Part shown: piece after piece, positions 47,468 to 59,900 of the stretch
Layout of the letters: each line of letters starts with the position of its first letter
Numbering within the stretch: position 1 is the stretch's first letter
NCBI GenBank assembly: GCA_947034895.1
Contig: OX344764.1
Location: 12,958,001-13,022,000 of the forward strand
Source of the DNA: Rhytidiadelphus loreus
Taxonomy: Eukaryota; Streptophyta; Bryopsida; Hypnales; Hylocomiaceae
Reading direction: 5' to 3'
Length of the DNA stretch: 64,000 nucleotides
The notes under the pieces: generated by a model
Seen by the model: only the letters and a program-made list of their open reading frames with translations
Database searches by the model: none
Told to the model about the DNA's origin: nothing
Made by a program: the position numbers and the translations under genes

Positions 47468-49403
47468 TTAACATCCCTTGGTAAGATAGATGTCCCACTT
47501 GTACACAAGGTAAAGAGGAGGAGGTCCGGTTGTTTGTAGAATTTGTGTAGAAATCCCATAGCCAGAGTATCCTTCCAAAGCCCCTGTGCACCCAGGGACA
47601 CTTAGTTGCCATGGCCCTGTGGCAGAAAAGAGGATACCAACAATATTGATGTAGGAGCCATTGTAGATAGATGCATCTTCAAAGACATGATGCATCACTA
47701 GTTGCACACGGGTTCCTTGGCCACCCGTGGTTGTTGGGTTCACTACCCCAATGACTGTTCCCGTCACTCGGCCTAGAAGAGTGCTATTCGCCTTGGGTCC
47801 CTCCCTCATCATAGCATCATAAACAATGAAGGTCCCCCATGACGCACCCACTGCACACAAGACAATTCAAATTCAATACAATACTCCATTGCATCATCCT
47901 TCTCAATGGCCATCATGAGTGCATTTTTATTAAGATAAATACACTTGAAATTGTTGAAATAAATGTTTGAATATGACTTGCTAAAGATTAGCTTAACATG
48001 CATCATTGAACATTGTATTGAAACAAATTTTGAATTTCAAAAGCGGTATTGATAGGTGCATCCAAATTCTTCCCTAGACTTTCATGAATGCAGTCTCTTA
48101 CTACTATACACTGTATAGACATAGGTTTAGAAACAAGTAGTAGTTAGATGCAATTGTGGAAGTGGAGGTTACCTAAAGATTGCATAGTTAATGCAATTAA
48201 GGTATATTCACACTTGGTGTTAGGGGTGATGTGTGCAATGTGAATCCAATCTAGAAGTAGGTCTAAACTCTTTCTTAAGATCCTTAGTAACAACACTCTT
48301 CAACACCAAGTGCGAACATACTCCGAGATAATTCTCAAACTCAACTAAGAGGAATTGTTCATGTTACACCACACCAGCCTATCAAAAAATATTTATGTTG
48401 CAATGGTCTTCATTTTCACAGTTAGAATAATAATTGTGTCATTTGAACAGATCAGCATGAAAATCATCAAAAAAGAAGCCTAAGAATGGATCAACTGTGA
48501 CCTGCAAGGCTCGGTGAAGCGGTTCCTGCAGCCTCCAACCATGTCGTATTGGGGCCTCCTCGGATCTCATGTGTGTAGTGTGTGAGGTGGAGTTGGTCTT
48601 TTGCTGTAGGATAAAAAAAACAACACGGTAATGGTGAAAAATCAATTTGCATGATGAATGGACTTTGTAAAATGATGGACAATATTGATCAACAAAATAA
48701 TTTTTGAACCAAAAAAAGGAAAAAAGAAATTCCCAAGAATGAATGTTTTATTCAATATAAACTATGGTTTTCTCATTCAGACACACTTTGGACTTCTTAT
48801 AGAGTCACCTTTTTATGGTTAGCTTTGGCACTTTTCCCTAAGCAAGGAGGGGAGAGGGATGAGTGGACAAGAAGGTACAAACAAAGAATTGTTTTCAATG
48901 AACAGTGCATCCAATTGTTGTCCACAATAGGTCAACCTATACAACCATCATGGGGACTATCTGAAATAGGTGCTTCTTACTTAAGAAGTGACTTCTTAAG
49001 GCTTTCTATGTGAAAAAATATTGTGACTACTTTAAGTGGGTAAGATGAGCATTTTGGTTTTGGGATAGTCTACAAACTCCTTGAGGCATGATAGGTAGCA
49101 CACTTCAAAAATTCATAACAAATTCATACTTCGTTGAAAAAATATAATTTCAATTGCTCTGACCATTTCTCACACTCGTCTTTATGCGGGGGAAAAGAAA
49201 ATTTCAAAATTCAGAAATGGCATGAGGGAAAACTCCTAACCCTGAACGCAGTGGGTTATTTTACCTCATATATCATTTGGTCAGTTTAGCTGAAATGCAA
49301 TGAAGCTGGACCCAGTGAAGAGCTTACCCACAACCGGTGTCTGCAAGGTGCAAATCCACGCCAGAATGTGAAGGGCGACAGTGAGGATTGAGAGTGATCC
49401 CAT
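47468..49403 (-). CDS. dirigent-like secreted protein, copy C (3 exons)
   Basis: Exons 49403-49328 (signal peptide, identical opening to copy A), 48603-48502 and 47850-47468 give 561 nt, or 186 aa. Exon 2 encodes HLTHYTHEIRGGPNTTWLEA. Exon 3 has GASWGTFIVYDAMMREGPK, GRVTGTVIGVVNP, VFEDASIYNGSYINIVGI, VPGCTGALEGYSGYG and ends KWDIYLTKGC, two residues beyond the KWDIYLTK block that A and B share. All junctions are GT-AG with the phases of A and B. Function as for copy A. Intact and likely expressed, since its TATA and leader are conserved. Confidence 0.93.
48201..48323. mobile_element. short MITE in intron 2 of dirigent C
   Basis: The ends GGTATATTCACACTTGGTGT and CACCAAGTGCGAACATACTCC are inverted copies over about 25 bp. 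It lies wholly inside the intron between exons 2 and 3 of copy C. A longer relative appears to lie at 54124-54589. Confidence 0.65.
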
Positions 49404-49962
49404 GGTGGCAGTGCGGATTGTTCCCTGCACACATCCATTGTGTGACTGTTAGTTAGTGCTGGAGAGTGTAATGTACAAATTGCATCTGGTTTTCAAGCGA
49501 AAGACTACTTTCGAAAAGCCAAGATCACCAAACACCACGAAATCCCCGCTGATCCCGGATAGCATCCTCTCAAGATAGGCAAGCAATGAAGAAGAAGCTA
49601 CGGCAAAAGATTACCTTTGTGTCCCACACTCTTCTCAGGCAGTGACCAAAACACGTATAATCCTAGTGACCAATGGAAGTAGAACTGGCCAGGATATGGT
49701 CAATGGCAGCAAAGTTCTCAATACAGTTCGAAACAGACAGTGTGTAAATGGCATTCAGAACTCAAAATGTGTGCACTGTACTCGGAATTATGCGGAGGAC
49801 ACTCAAAGTGTGTAACTGACACCCAGTCTGCAGTTAGTGAGCCGAACGCTCAAAACTCAAAACCTCTCAGTGACATGTATGTTTCTCACTAATAAACTTC
49901 GGCTGCGCAGACGCTTGATGGATGGAGATGAAGTGGCTGGATCGAGATACTGATTTATATAG
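49404..49962 (-). promoter_or_regulatory. conserved leader and TATA of dirigent C
   Basis: CTATATAAATCAGT (box 49955-49962) lies about 555 nt upstream of the ATG. The region between matches copy B closely, including CTTTCGAAAAG palindromes and ACTCAAAGTGTGTAACTGACAC phrases. Upstream ATG at 49438, 35 nt before the main ATG. Confidence 0.6.
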
Positions 49963-50049
49963 TGTGGCAAACAGATCCCAGACCTTCACTGTAGTTCTAG
50001 ATGAGCCAATAGAATATTATATATTTGCCAATTGACATAGAGTAGGGTT

Positions 50050-51230
50050 CTTTTAATAACGAAAAGGACTTCAGTTGTCGATTGAATTGTAGTATCAGGA
50101 GTCAACGTATTCGTGGAGACGAAATTTTAACATTGAACTCAAAATGTCAGATCTCGACAACGTGACGAGGATAGACAACGCGCCATTTATCAGGAGTTTC
50201 TTGACTCCTGGCGTAGGAATGACGTCTTCTGTTGATAGGCACGAAGGGCACCTCTCTCTGCTTCCCTTACCGTCGGCGTGAGCCGGTCTGTTTTTTCCTC
50301 TCCGCCGCTGACGTTTTAATTCACACCCTGCTTCATTTTTAAGAAAAACAAAATGTCAAATCTGTGCTCTGAAACGAACTGACACAGTCTGTGTGCTTTA
50401 GCTTTGACCCCCAAAAGTCTCACCTTCCTTAGAGTCATCATTCGTAACTACGTTGTGTCATCTGAGACTTCAGGAGGTGCCGAATTGGCACATATTCTAT
50501 TTGATTCCAACAGTGGTACACTGATCCAATCAGTGATGAGCGTGTAACATTAATTCAGGTAAAAAAGGCACCCATTCTTGACCGGCGACCCATAACCAAC
50601 TTGTAGGGTGCGGTTATTTCCAACCAAGGCTAGAATAAAATGTCCAACCAAAGCTTGGAATGCTTTCCTGTTTGTTTGTTTTTTCAACTTTCAAGGTTTG
50701 AACTAATAAGTTCATGACACATGTACCAATGAAGTGAGCAAGAAAGTAGGAAGTAAGGAGTAGGAAAGTAGTTCTTGAATGATCAGAATAATATTGGAAG
50801 AGTTTAGACATTGGCTGTGTGTTCGGAGCCCTTTTTTTCTTTCAAAATTCAAAGTAATTTCAATTCAAGTGACAAAATTACCAAAATTTCTGCAATCCCC
50901 ATCATTTCTATCATTGCACCTTTGAAAATATTGGCTTTGCCTTGCATAACTGTAGATCATGTCCATAAATTGCTTATTTGATCGGTTATGGGTGCCTTCA
51001 TTATAGTTTGGGTTGGTTTAAACGGTGACGAAGCCATTGCACCACCATCCCATTGGGGTGCGGGCATACGAAAATACACATACTACGTAAGAGAGTCACT
51101 TCTTCTAGTGCTATTGCCCCAAAGGTGGAATGACCAAAAACTTTGATGAAGTTATTAACAAACTCAAGAGAAATGCAACTCAATTGGCTTTGTAATTTTC
51201 TAACATTAGATGAGATTTACCTTGTTTAGA
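50050..51230. other. unit 3 distal end (block E) and start of block S
   Basis: Similarity to units 1 and 2 runs through GATTCCAACAGTGGTACACTG and GGTGACGAAGCCATTGCACC. The start of S (TTTGATGAAGTTATTAACAA) follows directly. A small GC-richer insert lies at about 50180-50330. No gene recognised. Confidence 0.65.
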
Positions 51231-52030
51231 GGACTACAATTTTTTTGTATTTTCCAAACTATGGGAAACCCGTCCATTGTTGTAGTCTGACGTATTTGAA
51301 CAACTGCCACATCAAATAATATTAAATTTGTATTAATTATTTTTAATATTTTGATTTTTATAATTTTAAAAAATAAAATTTATTAACGAAGAACAAACTT
51401 GAAATGGCCTTCTAGTGCAGTTGGAAATCCTCTAATGCATTTTAGTAATACTTTTACAAATTTTCATGTTTCTAGATACAAATTTGTAAAAGTATAGAGC
51501 TTGGCTATTTTTTCTACATGTCTCATTAGATGACTTTTTGGTCATGATTTTGATTGGATTTAGAAATTGAAGAAGAAAAATAGAAAATAGAAAAGAATGT
51601 AATACTACTAGAAAATCTCGTCCAAATCAACAGAAAATCAACATTATTCTGTTGATTTGGGTACTGCAATGTCTATTTTCACATTTTTTTGTTAATGGTG
51701 ACATTCATTTTATTGATTTGGATAGTGCAGTGATGAAATCAACAGACTTTTGTTGAACATTTATAGAATCTTTTGGAATCTTTTAGAATCTTCATTGTAC
51801 AATGTAGTTTTCTTTAAAATTAAGTATTCACATACAATTTGGTGTCCATTAAAGTCAGCAGACTTCGGAGGTAATTTGCACATAATAAATTAACTTTTTC
51901 CAAAAAACTTTGAACCAAAAAAAGCTGTGGAATTGAATCAACTTTCATCTTCAACAATCCGTTTGAGATTTCAATTGTTCAATCAAAAGTTATAAACAAA
52001 ATTCAGAGAAGTGTTGGACATGTTTTTTTT

Positions 52031-52390
52031 TAAATTTACTAAACTTTGGAGGCCGTTTTGGCATAGTAGAACAACTTTTTTGAAATATTTTGAACTAATA
52101 AAATTTGGTAATTCAAACAAGCTTTCATCTCCAATAATCTATTTGAAGTCTTAATCCTTCAACCAAAATTTATAGACAAAATTTAGAGAGGATGTTCAAA
52201 AATGTCAAAAGTAATGATTTTCCAACCTCTCTTTGAAATTTGTCCAAAACTTTTGAGTAAAATCTCCAAACCTCAAACGGAATCTTAGAGATGAAAGCTT
52301 GTTTGAATTACCAACTTTTATTGGTTCACAATGTTTTCAAAAAAGTTCTTCTATTATGCCAAAACAACCTCCAAAGTTTCCTGAATTTAT
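52031..52390. repeat. fold-back repeat, ~360 bp
   Basis: The left arm ACTTTGGAGGCCGTTTTGGC is mirrored by GCCAAAACAACCTCCAAAGT on the right, with complementarity to the centre (CAACCTCTCTTTGAAATTTG against its inverse). Same family as 29938-30560 and 53148-53508. A half copy lies at 51850-52020. Confidence 0.85.
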
Positions 52391-53147
52391 AAAAAAATTA
52401 TTTCTTATACCTATCTTCATTTTGTTTATAACTTTTGATTAAAGGATTAACATCTTCAAGGGATTAATTGTTATAATTTAAAGTTCAAAGTTCTTTAAAA
52501 TTTAATTATAAAATTTAGAAATGTCAATTCCAATCATGATTAATTTATAATGTTGTAATAAATGATGTAAATCCGATGTTTTTATTTCTTCTTCAACAAT
52601 ATTTGAAATTCAAGTAACAAAAAAAATTTAAGTTTATTTTAGAATACAAATTTTACAACTATCGATAAATTAAAAATCTTTGTAATTTCCATCTCCTTGA
52701 TCAAAATAAAATACTTCAAATCTTTTTATATAAAAATAAATTTTGAAAATCAAATTGAAATGTTTATTTTTATAGAAAGTGATATTTTGAGAATTTTATT
52801 GAGATTTTCAGTTTCTCCAAAGGTTAATGAAAATTACATATGATGGAGTAACTTTCCAATCACGTGATCAAAAGTCATAAAAGTTTTTGTGCCTTAAAGC
52901 TACTCTTTTGGCAATATATAGTGTGAAAATTTTAAAGCAAAAAAATTGAATTTTTGTTACAAATGGTTAGGTTTTATCTTTCAAACTATTTATCCAAATG
53001 CATACGTCAATTCTAGAACTTTCAACTTTTCTTTACATGTTGAAAAAATATGTTGGAAATATATACTCAAAACTTTTTTTTAAATTTCATATTCATGCTT
53101 CAAGGAAATAACATAAAGGTAAAAGAAATTCACAAATCGGTGCTTTT

Positions 53148-53508
53148 GAAAGTCAGTAGACTTCAGGGGTCGTTTTCACATAGTAGACTACCCTTTTTTT
53201 AAGGACTTTCAACTAAAAAAAGTTGGTAAATGAAGGTACCTTTCATCTCCAAAAATCTGTTTGCAATTTGAAGTCTTTAATAAAAAGTTATGAACAAAAT
53301 TCAGAGAGGGGTTGAAATGGCCATTTTTCTTTGACACTTTTAAACATCCTCTCTGAAGTTTGTCCATAACTTCTTATTAAAGACTTCAAATTGCGAACGG
53401 ATTTTTGAAGATAAAAGGTACCTTCATTTACCAACTTTTTTTAGTGAAAGTTTCAAGAAATAAGTTATTTTACTATGTGAAAACGGACCCTAAAGTTTGC
53501 TGACTTTA
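53148..53508. repeat. fold-back repeat, ~360 bp
   Basis: The left arm AAAGTCAGTAGACTTCAGGG is mirrored at the right as an AAAGTTTGCTGACTTT end. The arms include GGTACCTTTCATCT and its inverse. Long hairpin potential, no coding. Confidence 0.85.
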
Positions 53509-53578
53509 CAAGGCAAATGAAAAAACAATGAAAAACTAGTTAAATAAAAAACATTTACTTCCGTGCACATGTAAACAT

Positions 53579-53650
53579 ATTGGTGGTTCATTGGTACTTG
53601 ACCTTGAAGCTCCACTTGGAAGGTCCTGGGTTCAAATCCCGGGGGCAACC
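53579..53650 (+). repeat. tRNA-like segment with Pol III A/B boxes (SINE head or tRNA relic)
   Basis: TGGTTCATTGGTACTTGACC resembles an A box. CCTGGGTTCAAATCCCGGG gives a B box with a T-arm stem. The spacing is tRNA-like, but the 5' acceptor strand does not pair well and there is no proper anticodon arm. I call it a tRNA-derived repeat, not a functional tRNA gene. Confidence 0.5.
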
Positions 53651-53920
53651 TGCCTGAATGGCTTGGCTGCCTAGGTGGCATGTCCAAGTGGTAGGTGCCA
53701 TGTGGTAGTTCCTCATTGGTTGATCATTTTGCTTTATGAAAATAAAAATTTTGAATTTTAATTGGTGAAAATGAACCATTTTTTTGTTGCCAAATCAACA
53801 TTTTCTTGTTGCTGAATTAACATTTTCTTGCTTTGTTGAACAAAAAAGTGTTCAATTTCATGTCCAAATCAACACTTTTTTGTTTTTCTGTCACTGTGGA
53901 CGCTGATTTTTCTACTAGTG

Positions 53921-55927
53921 TAAGTTGATTTCAAGATTTTGACTTTTCATTTTTCACCAAGCATGTTGAGCAAGAATGGAACATAGGGGATCGGTTGTTG
54001 CTTCATTGAAAAGCACCCCGTCTTGAGCCTTCTAGCTTCTATTTGGCTTTTGGAGTTTTGGTATGGGTTGGAGGCCGGACCATAGTAGCCATGATCTTAG
54101 CATGACTTAATTGAATGTCTAAAAAGAGTATGTTCACATTTGGTGTTAAAGAGTGTTATTATTGAGGATTTAAAGAATTAATTTAGACCTAAGATAGGAG
54201 GCTCTTAAACCATCCTTTTAAGAGTTAACTGCATTTTCAAGAAAGCTAAATTCCTTAAAAAAAAAATAGTAAATTTTGGTAGGAAGAAAATGGGATTGGC
54301 ATCTAATCCAAATTGTTTCATATTTTTTGGGACCTTAGTAGAATTAGTTACAAAATTTTGAAGTTGAAACGCAATGGATTCTAGAAGCACTCTCCTCTAA
54401 AATGTACATGGTTGGTACATTGAAGAGAGTAAATTGTACCTCTATGTTAGAAGTCGCTTTTAGAACCAAGTCATTTTTAGAGCCAAGTTTCTTTTAGAGC
54501 CACCTACCTTAGTTCTAGACCGGATTCACATTGCAAACATTAATCCTAAGGTCCTAACGCCTAGTGTCATATATACCTTAAAAGTTACGATCGCGTATTG
54601 TTGATTATTGTGGTCAGCGAACTTTGTCCTCATTTTGAAATTCTATAAGAAATTGAATTCGTATTTCAACCACCTTGAATGCAGCCCGACGACCTATGCA
54701 AGAAGGCGTTTGCCTCTTTGTGCTTTGCAGGCGCTTCCATTCTCTTCCCTTCGCGTTGTTAGGTTTGGTCTTGTCATCCTTCTCTTCCAAATGTGGCTAG
54801 CCGATGAGACAACTGTAGCAATGGTGACTTTGGTCGCCATTGCGAGAAGAATGGTTGGGTGAGTGCCTTCCTACCCTTCCTTTTCGTCTTACAATTGAAG
54901 GAAATCCGGCTTGCAGCCCCCATTGTTCAACATTTTTTTCTTTTTTCTTTATAAAACCAAAAGAATAGGATCAATCAACCCTTGTCCGTTACCTGATTTG
55001 TCCATACCCCGATGAACTTCACCTCTCCCGGCAAGGTTTGCCCGTCGATTCTTCCGACGCCATAGGCAAGGTCGCCACTGCTACATACTACCCCTAGTTG
55101 ACTTTTAACCTTGCCAATGAAATTATGTTTCCTTTGTTTCAAAAATAAATAAAAAATTGCATAAGAAAATTCATTAATGACGTCATGATGATTTCAACAG
55201 ATTTGACTTTTGTACCCCAAGTGCCCCCCCCCCTCAGCTTTTAGAAAAATCTCACTCCTCCTGATGAGTGGATAAATGCTTTTCCATGAGACAGGTCGTA
55301 CCCGTCCCCTTTATCTTACTAGTAACTTCGAAACAGAGTAACGTAGGTTCCGACCAACATCTAGAGTAGAAAGAATCTCTAACTTGCGCACTGCCCAAGT
55401 GAGTAAGTGACACGCATGACGGTCGAGCGAGTCATCGACCTTAAATTGGGTACAGTCTAATAAGCGCAGGTTCACGAGCAGAACGTGGCGATCAAGACAG
55501 AACGACAGAACGATTGCTGACCTCCGCAGTTGGCAACAAATGATGTCAAGGTACAGGATACTGGAACCAGAGCCTGCCTCGTACACCCACCCCTGTTACC
55601 CAAAAGGAAGTCACTACAATACCAAAAACGGTGTTGTTTTCGACAGTTTTTCCAAACTGAAGCTAGTGTAGCAAAAAATCTTAGTTTTTGTGTCAAAACA
55701 CACCACCAGTTCGGTTGCTAGAGGTTGGCTAGAGGTCTATGGTCACGGATCATTCAATGCAAATGGCGTTGTCTACTGGCACTTTGAGTGTCCACAACCT
55801 CCCACTATCAATTTGCATATTAAATTCATATGTCTATGAAAAAACGGATTCAGCGCAAATTTGATCAAATGAATCCACAGCTCCACTGGGATCCCCAAAC
55901 ATCACATTATCTCCAACGTACGTTAAG
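53921..55927. other. spacer with MITE relic and unrecognised GC-richer patch
   Basis: A longer relative of the 48201-48323 MITE spans about 54124-54589. From about 54600 to 55750 the composition becomes more balanced, with frames such as 54608-54862 (84 codons) and 55311-55586 on the other strand. None resembles a known domain to me. They could be fragments of a decayed gene or element. Confidence 0.45.
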
Positions 55928-56773
55928 TAAACCCCTAAAGTCCCATTGTCCCCTCGGGGGACAATTTGGAATTTGGGCAAGTTCCTATAGGCTGAAATTT
56001 TACCCTAATTTTTTAAAACTTTTTTTGAAGATAGATAATCTGATAAGCTTTGTGGGAATATAATTTTTATTTCAATCGGTGCCCGGAAGCAAAAGTTATA
56101 CCACAAACAATTTGAAACTGAACTTGGCGGGCAACACAAAAAATATTGCAAAAATTCAAAATAAATTTTTTTAAATTTTTTTTCTCAAAGATAATGTTTT
56201 TGTCTACATTTAAAGCTTTGATTCATTCCACTTTGATTAGTGATGTGAAAGTTATGAACAATCTTATTTTTCGGGCAATCTAAGCATCTTTTTGGAAAAA
56301 GAAGCTTGTAGGATTCATCTCAGAACGCAATTTTCCAATTTTTTCCAATTTTTTTTTTGAAAAGGTTTAATTTCTTGGACCTACTTCTACTTGACAATTT
56401 TTTGAAGTATGAAAATCAAGTTTTTATTTTTTGAATTTTTTTTTTCTAGACTTCCAACTCAATTCTTCAACACGATAAATTTTAAATTCAAATTCCACAA
56501 TGTAATTTTTTTCCACAAATAGAGATCAAAGTCATCTAAAATTGCAGTCCAGTGTTCAAAAAAACTTGTTTTTTCAACTTTGAATGCTCATATCTCTCAA
56601 TCTGTACAGTCAAACTTCATGAAATTCTTACCACATGATCTAAAACAAGTAAATTTTAAGATCCTATGGTTCAGTTCCAAAAAAAGTTTTTTTTTTTTTG
56701 GACTAACGCAGTAGAAATGACAGTTTTGAGTGGTTTTTGACAGAAAAATGGTCTTAGGACTTTAGGGGTTAAA
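55928..56773. mobile_element. TIR element ending CCCCTAAAGTCC, copy 3
   Basis: The left end AACCCCTAAAGTCCCATTGT is mirrored by GGACTTTAGGGGTTAAA on the right. The interior matches copy 1 (31410-32006) in opposite orientation, including the TTCATTCCACTTTGATTAG and CAGTTTTGAGTGGTTTT segments. Non-coding. Confidence 0.8.
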
Positions 56774-58100
56774 CCACTGAAAGTGACGTAAACAGTATCC
56801 TTACTTCATTTCCATCATTAGAGCATCGATCTGCAATGCAGGCTACTAGGCTCAGTGCAGCAGCCTGTAATGGCAATTGAAATGGCGGGGCGTGCCACAA
56901 TCAAGTCCCGCATAGTCCCAATCAAGAATTTCCCCGTCGCAGGCGCCGCGCGTCCCAATGCTGTGCGGTTTTACTAAACCTGGTTTCCCTTTCGTTCCGG
57001 CACTAGAATGACACATGCCATAACCTTGGTAGAGTTTTGCAAGTCATATTTGAAATTGAGAGAAATTGGCTGCCTGCCTGCTCTCAATTAACAAAAGCGC
57101 AAATCAATTTCTTATGTGCACCATGTTCTTCGTCCAGCTTGTCAGTCACCTTCTTTTGTAGAACACATATATTCTAGACCTGCAGTCATACAAGAAATGC
57201 ATGCAGAAAGGGAGCATCTTTCTGAATGGAGACTGAAATCTGAGCAACAGAGTTTAACTTGCATCCCGGACTGCAAGCCATCCTGCTCATTGATTACAAG
57301 GAGTAACTCGATTACAGAGTCTGTAGCTCAATTAGGATTGAAAGCGTCTGCGGCTTTCTACTTGAGTAATCACCGAGCTTGGATTAAGGCCATCGTAGAA
57401 CAAGCCGCTGGACATGAACGTCCGTAATACGTTCCTGAAGGATAGCTCGAGTTAATTCAGTTCAAAGCGGGCACAAATATTGGCAGATAGTACTGCGAAT
57501 GGGTCAAGGATTACAGAGCAAGGGCAGTTCAAAACTCAGAAGCAGTGGTGGAATCAGTGAACGAGAGATTTTGGGTGGTCGCAGATTCTAAAGAAGAGGA
57601 GGATGCCTACTCCCAACAGCAACTTCGGTAGACAGTGACTGAATTATTTACATTATTCACCCTTTTTTTTCCTGAAAGTTCCAGGATTGACAGATTAGAT
57701 CATCTATTGATATTAGGGATCTTTATAGGAGTTGGTTCTCAGCTCTTAGAAAGAATACTTGAGCTAACCGTGGTAGAGGCCCTCAAACAAGCGCAGGTTT
57801 GTTTCCAATGCAGTGAACATTTCCAGTTTCCCTTTCTGGCACGAAGAAGCTGAAGTCGTCTTCATGATGACATGAGAATCTCAACTTGGCAAGTCGCTTC
57901 AAGTGGTAGGCAAGAATACAGAAAATGCCGGTTGTGTGCAGTCATGTATTGAGCCCACGAAACTATAAACTCCCGAAAGGTCACAATGGATGGCTCAATT
58001 AATTCCAAATCACTTTCCAACAACACAATGCGGTTAGAGTTCTAGTTTGAAGTCTTTAAGCATTGTTCCAAATTGAAGTCTTTAATGCCCATCAAACACT
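56774..58100. other. moderately GC-rich unrecognised region
   Basis: It includes a 103-codon plus-strand frame (57116-57427) and a 72-codon one (57635-57853). Neither shows a domain I know. The block at 56880-57000 is GC-rich (GGCGGGGCGTGCC, CGCAGGCGCCGCGCG). It may be remnants of a gene or of an element; I cannot assign it. Confidence 0.4.
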
Positions 58101-58319
58101 CACTAGAAGAACCCCGTGTTTTCTTTTGTATTCTTATGTCAAAGTTGACAGATTTTGTTAAACATCCCATATAACAACTTGTTTTTATGTCAACAATGAC
58201 ATTCACTATAACATAAAAATGTTATAATTCACATTTGATCATTGTTGACATAAAAACAACAATTGCTATATTGGATGTCCAACAAAATCTGTCAACTTTG
58301 ACGCGGATTCTTTCTAGTG
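58101..58319. mobile_element. CACTA MITE, 219 bp, TSD ACT
   Basis: It begins CACTAGAAGAA and ends TTCTTTCTAGTG. Long inner inverted arms include GTCAAAGTTGACAGATTTTG and its complement. A perfect 3-bp duplication ACT flanks the element (58098-58100 and 58320-58322), the hallmark of CACTA-type insertion. No coding. Confidence 0.9.
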
Positions 58320-59900
58320 ACTATTTGGCCCTTCAAAATATACCTCTTTGAAAATACCCCTTCAAAGAGATATGCTAAATTAAAATGAAGGCATCACTTA
58401 AAGGGCTTGGTAAAAAAATGCACATCAAAAATTGTTCATCCATCCACTAATTTTTGAATACATTGTTGTGATGTAGGTCATCTAGTATTTGAAGTTAACA
58501 TCGTTGTTAATTTTAAAAATGTTGTTAGTGTTGAGCATTATTAGTGTTTAGTATTGTTAGTTGTTAGTATTGGATGATGGAAGTTGTTAGAGTAAGAAGC
58601 TTGTTGTAGTTGTCAATTGATAACCGGTTTGTTAGTAGTTGATACTAGGATTAGTAGAGTTAGAGCTAGGGCTAACTGGCAACTAATTGCCTTTGGGATG
58701 TAGGTGTCTAAAGGCTAGTCTTTGTTTTTCTCTTTTGTTTTTGATGTGTTGAAAGGTGTGGGAGGCATTTTGGGTGCTAGTTGTATACTTCTTGAGGTTT
58801 GATATTGAAAGGAGCATTGATTTGGGAGATTTTTGTGTAGCATTTTGCAAAAGTGTTAATTGAATGCAAAATTTTAAATTTAAGTTTTTGAAAAGTTGAT
58901 ACACAATGAGGCCAAGTTTCAAATCTAAATCTATTATGAAAAAAAAAGTTATGAGGGTTTGTAGTAGAGATGTTTTGATTCCAAGGCAGTCAAGGAAGGC
59001 GTATTGAGGAGCGTCATTCTTATTGGCATTTTATGTTGTGGCAATGAAACTTGAAGGGTATTTTTCTTATCTTTTCTTCTCTCTTGCATCAAAATTTTAG
59101 CTTCAACTTGAGATTTATAAGTTACACATAAAATACAACCGGGGTGTGAAAGTAGAGAAGGGTTGAGAAGTTAATATTAGTAAATTGTCTACCAATGTTG
59201 GATAATATTTTAGATAAAGATGAAATTTGGTTTGTGAGCATTAAGGTAGTTGATCTACATTGCGTCAAAGTTTCAAGCTGTTTGAAGGTATTGTACATAT
59301 TTTATAGTAAATCAAAACTAGATATGGTAGTTTTAGGATATATTAAGAAGGGTTAAAAAGTCAGAATTAGTCAAATGTCCACCCAAGTTGAAAAGTATCT
59401 TAGATTAAGATGAAAATTGGTATGTGATCATTTAGATAATTGCTCTACATTCTGGCAAAGTTTCAAATTGTTTTGAGCTACTGCCTATATTTTGTGGTAG
59501 AACAAAGATAGGTAAGGCAATTTCTAGGGCTTTGAGGCAATTATAGGATAAGGATTTGGAAAAAAGGGAGTTTGAAGGTAGATTTTATGGATATTTAGGG
59601 TGTTTAGGGATATCATAGTTATATACAAAGCATCACCACATCAAGGATTTGGTGCTATTCCAAACATATTTGCAAATCTTTATGACAACATTTAGAGTTT
59701 AGTGTTTAGTAGTTGACCACCTTTGTTGAGATGGTTGCCTTCATTTAGAGTTGACTGTCATGCTTTTGCCATGTTGTCTACTTCACCAATTGGCAATTGT
59801 CCATCAAGAGAGTTGATGCTCTCGTTTTGGTGTCACTTTGATGTTTTAGGTTTTTGAATACTCAACCTTTCAAGTGTCGCTTCACTTGTAAGTATTACTT
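58320..59900. other. AT-rich spacer
   Basis: Simple-sequence-like, with short TTAGTGTT/TTGTTAG reiterations at 58500-58640 and two loosely similar segments at 59180-59330 and 59350-59500 (REPEAT of AAGATGAAA-TTGGT-TGTGA-CATT). No gene seen. Confidence 0.5.

Larger units (their letters stand above)
51603..53920. mobile_element. 2.3-kb non-autonomous CACTA-like element
   Basis: The right end (reverse complement) is CACTAGTAGAAAAATCAGCG; the left end is TACTACTAGAAAATCTCG, a decayed match. A 3-bp direct repeat TAA flanks both ends, the size expected for CACTA (CMC/En-Spm) transposons. Subterminal CAAATCAACA-type motifs recur at both ends in both orientations. No transposase frame is present. 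The interior is made of fold-back repeats and a tRNA-like segment. Confidence 0.72.

Noticed and set aside
53579..53650. Functional tRNA gene
   Set aside because: B box and T-arm are good, but acceptor pairing and the anticodon arm are not convincing; better explained as a tRNA-derived repeat.
54608..54862. 84-codon plus-strand frame with hydrophobic stretch
   Set aside because: No recognisable domain, no flanking splice structure I can justify, and compositionally ordinary; left as unassigned.
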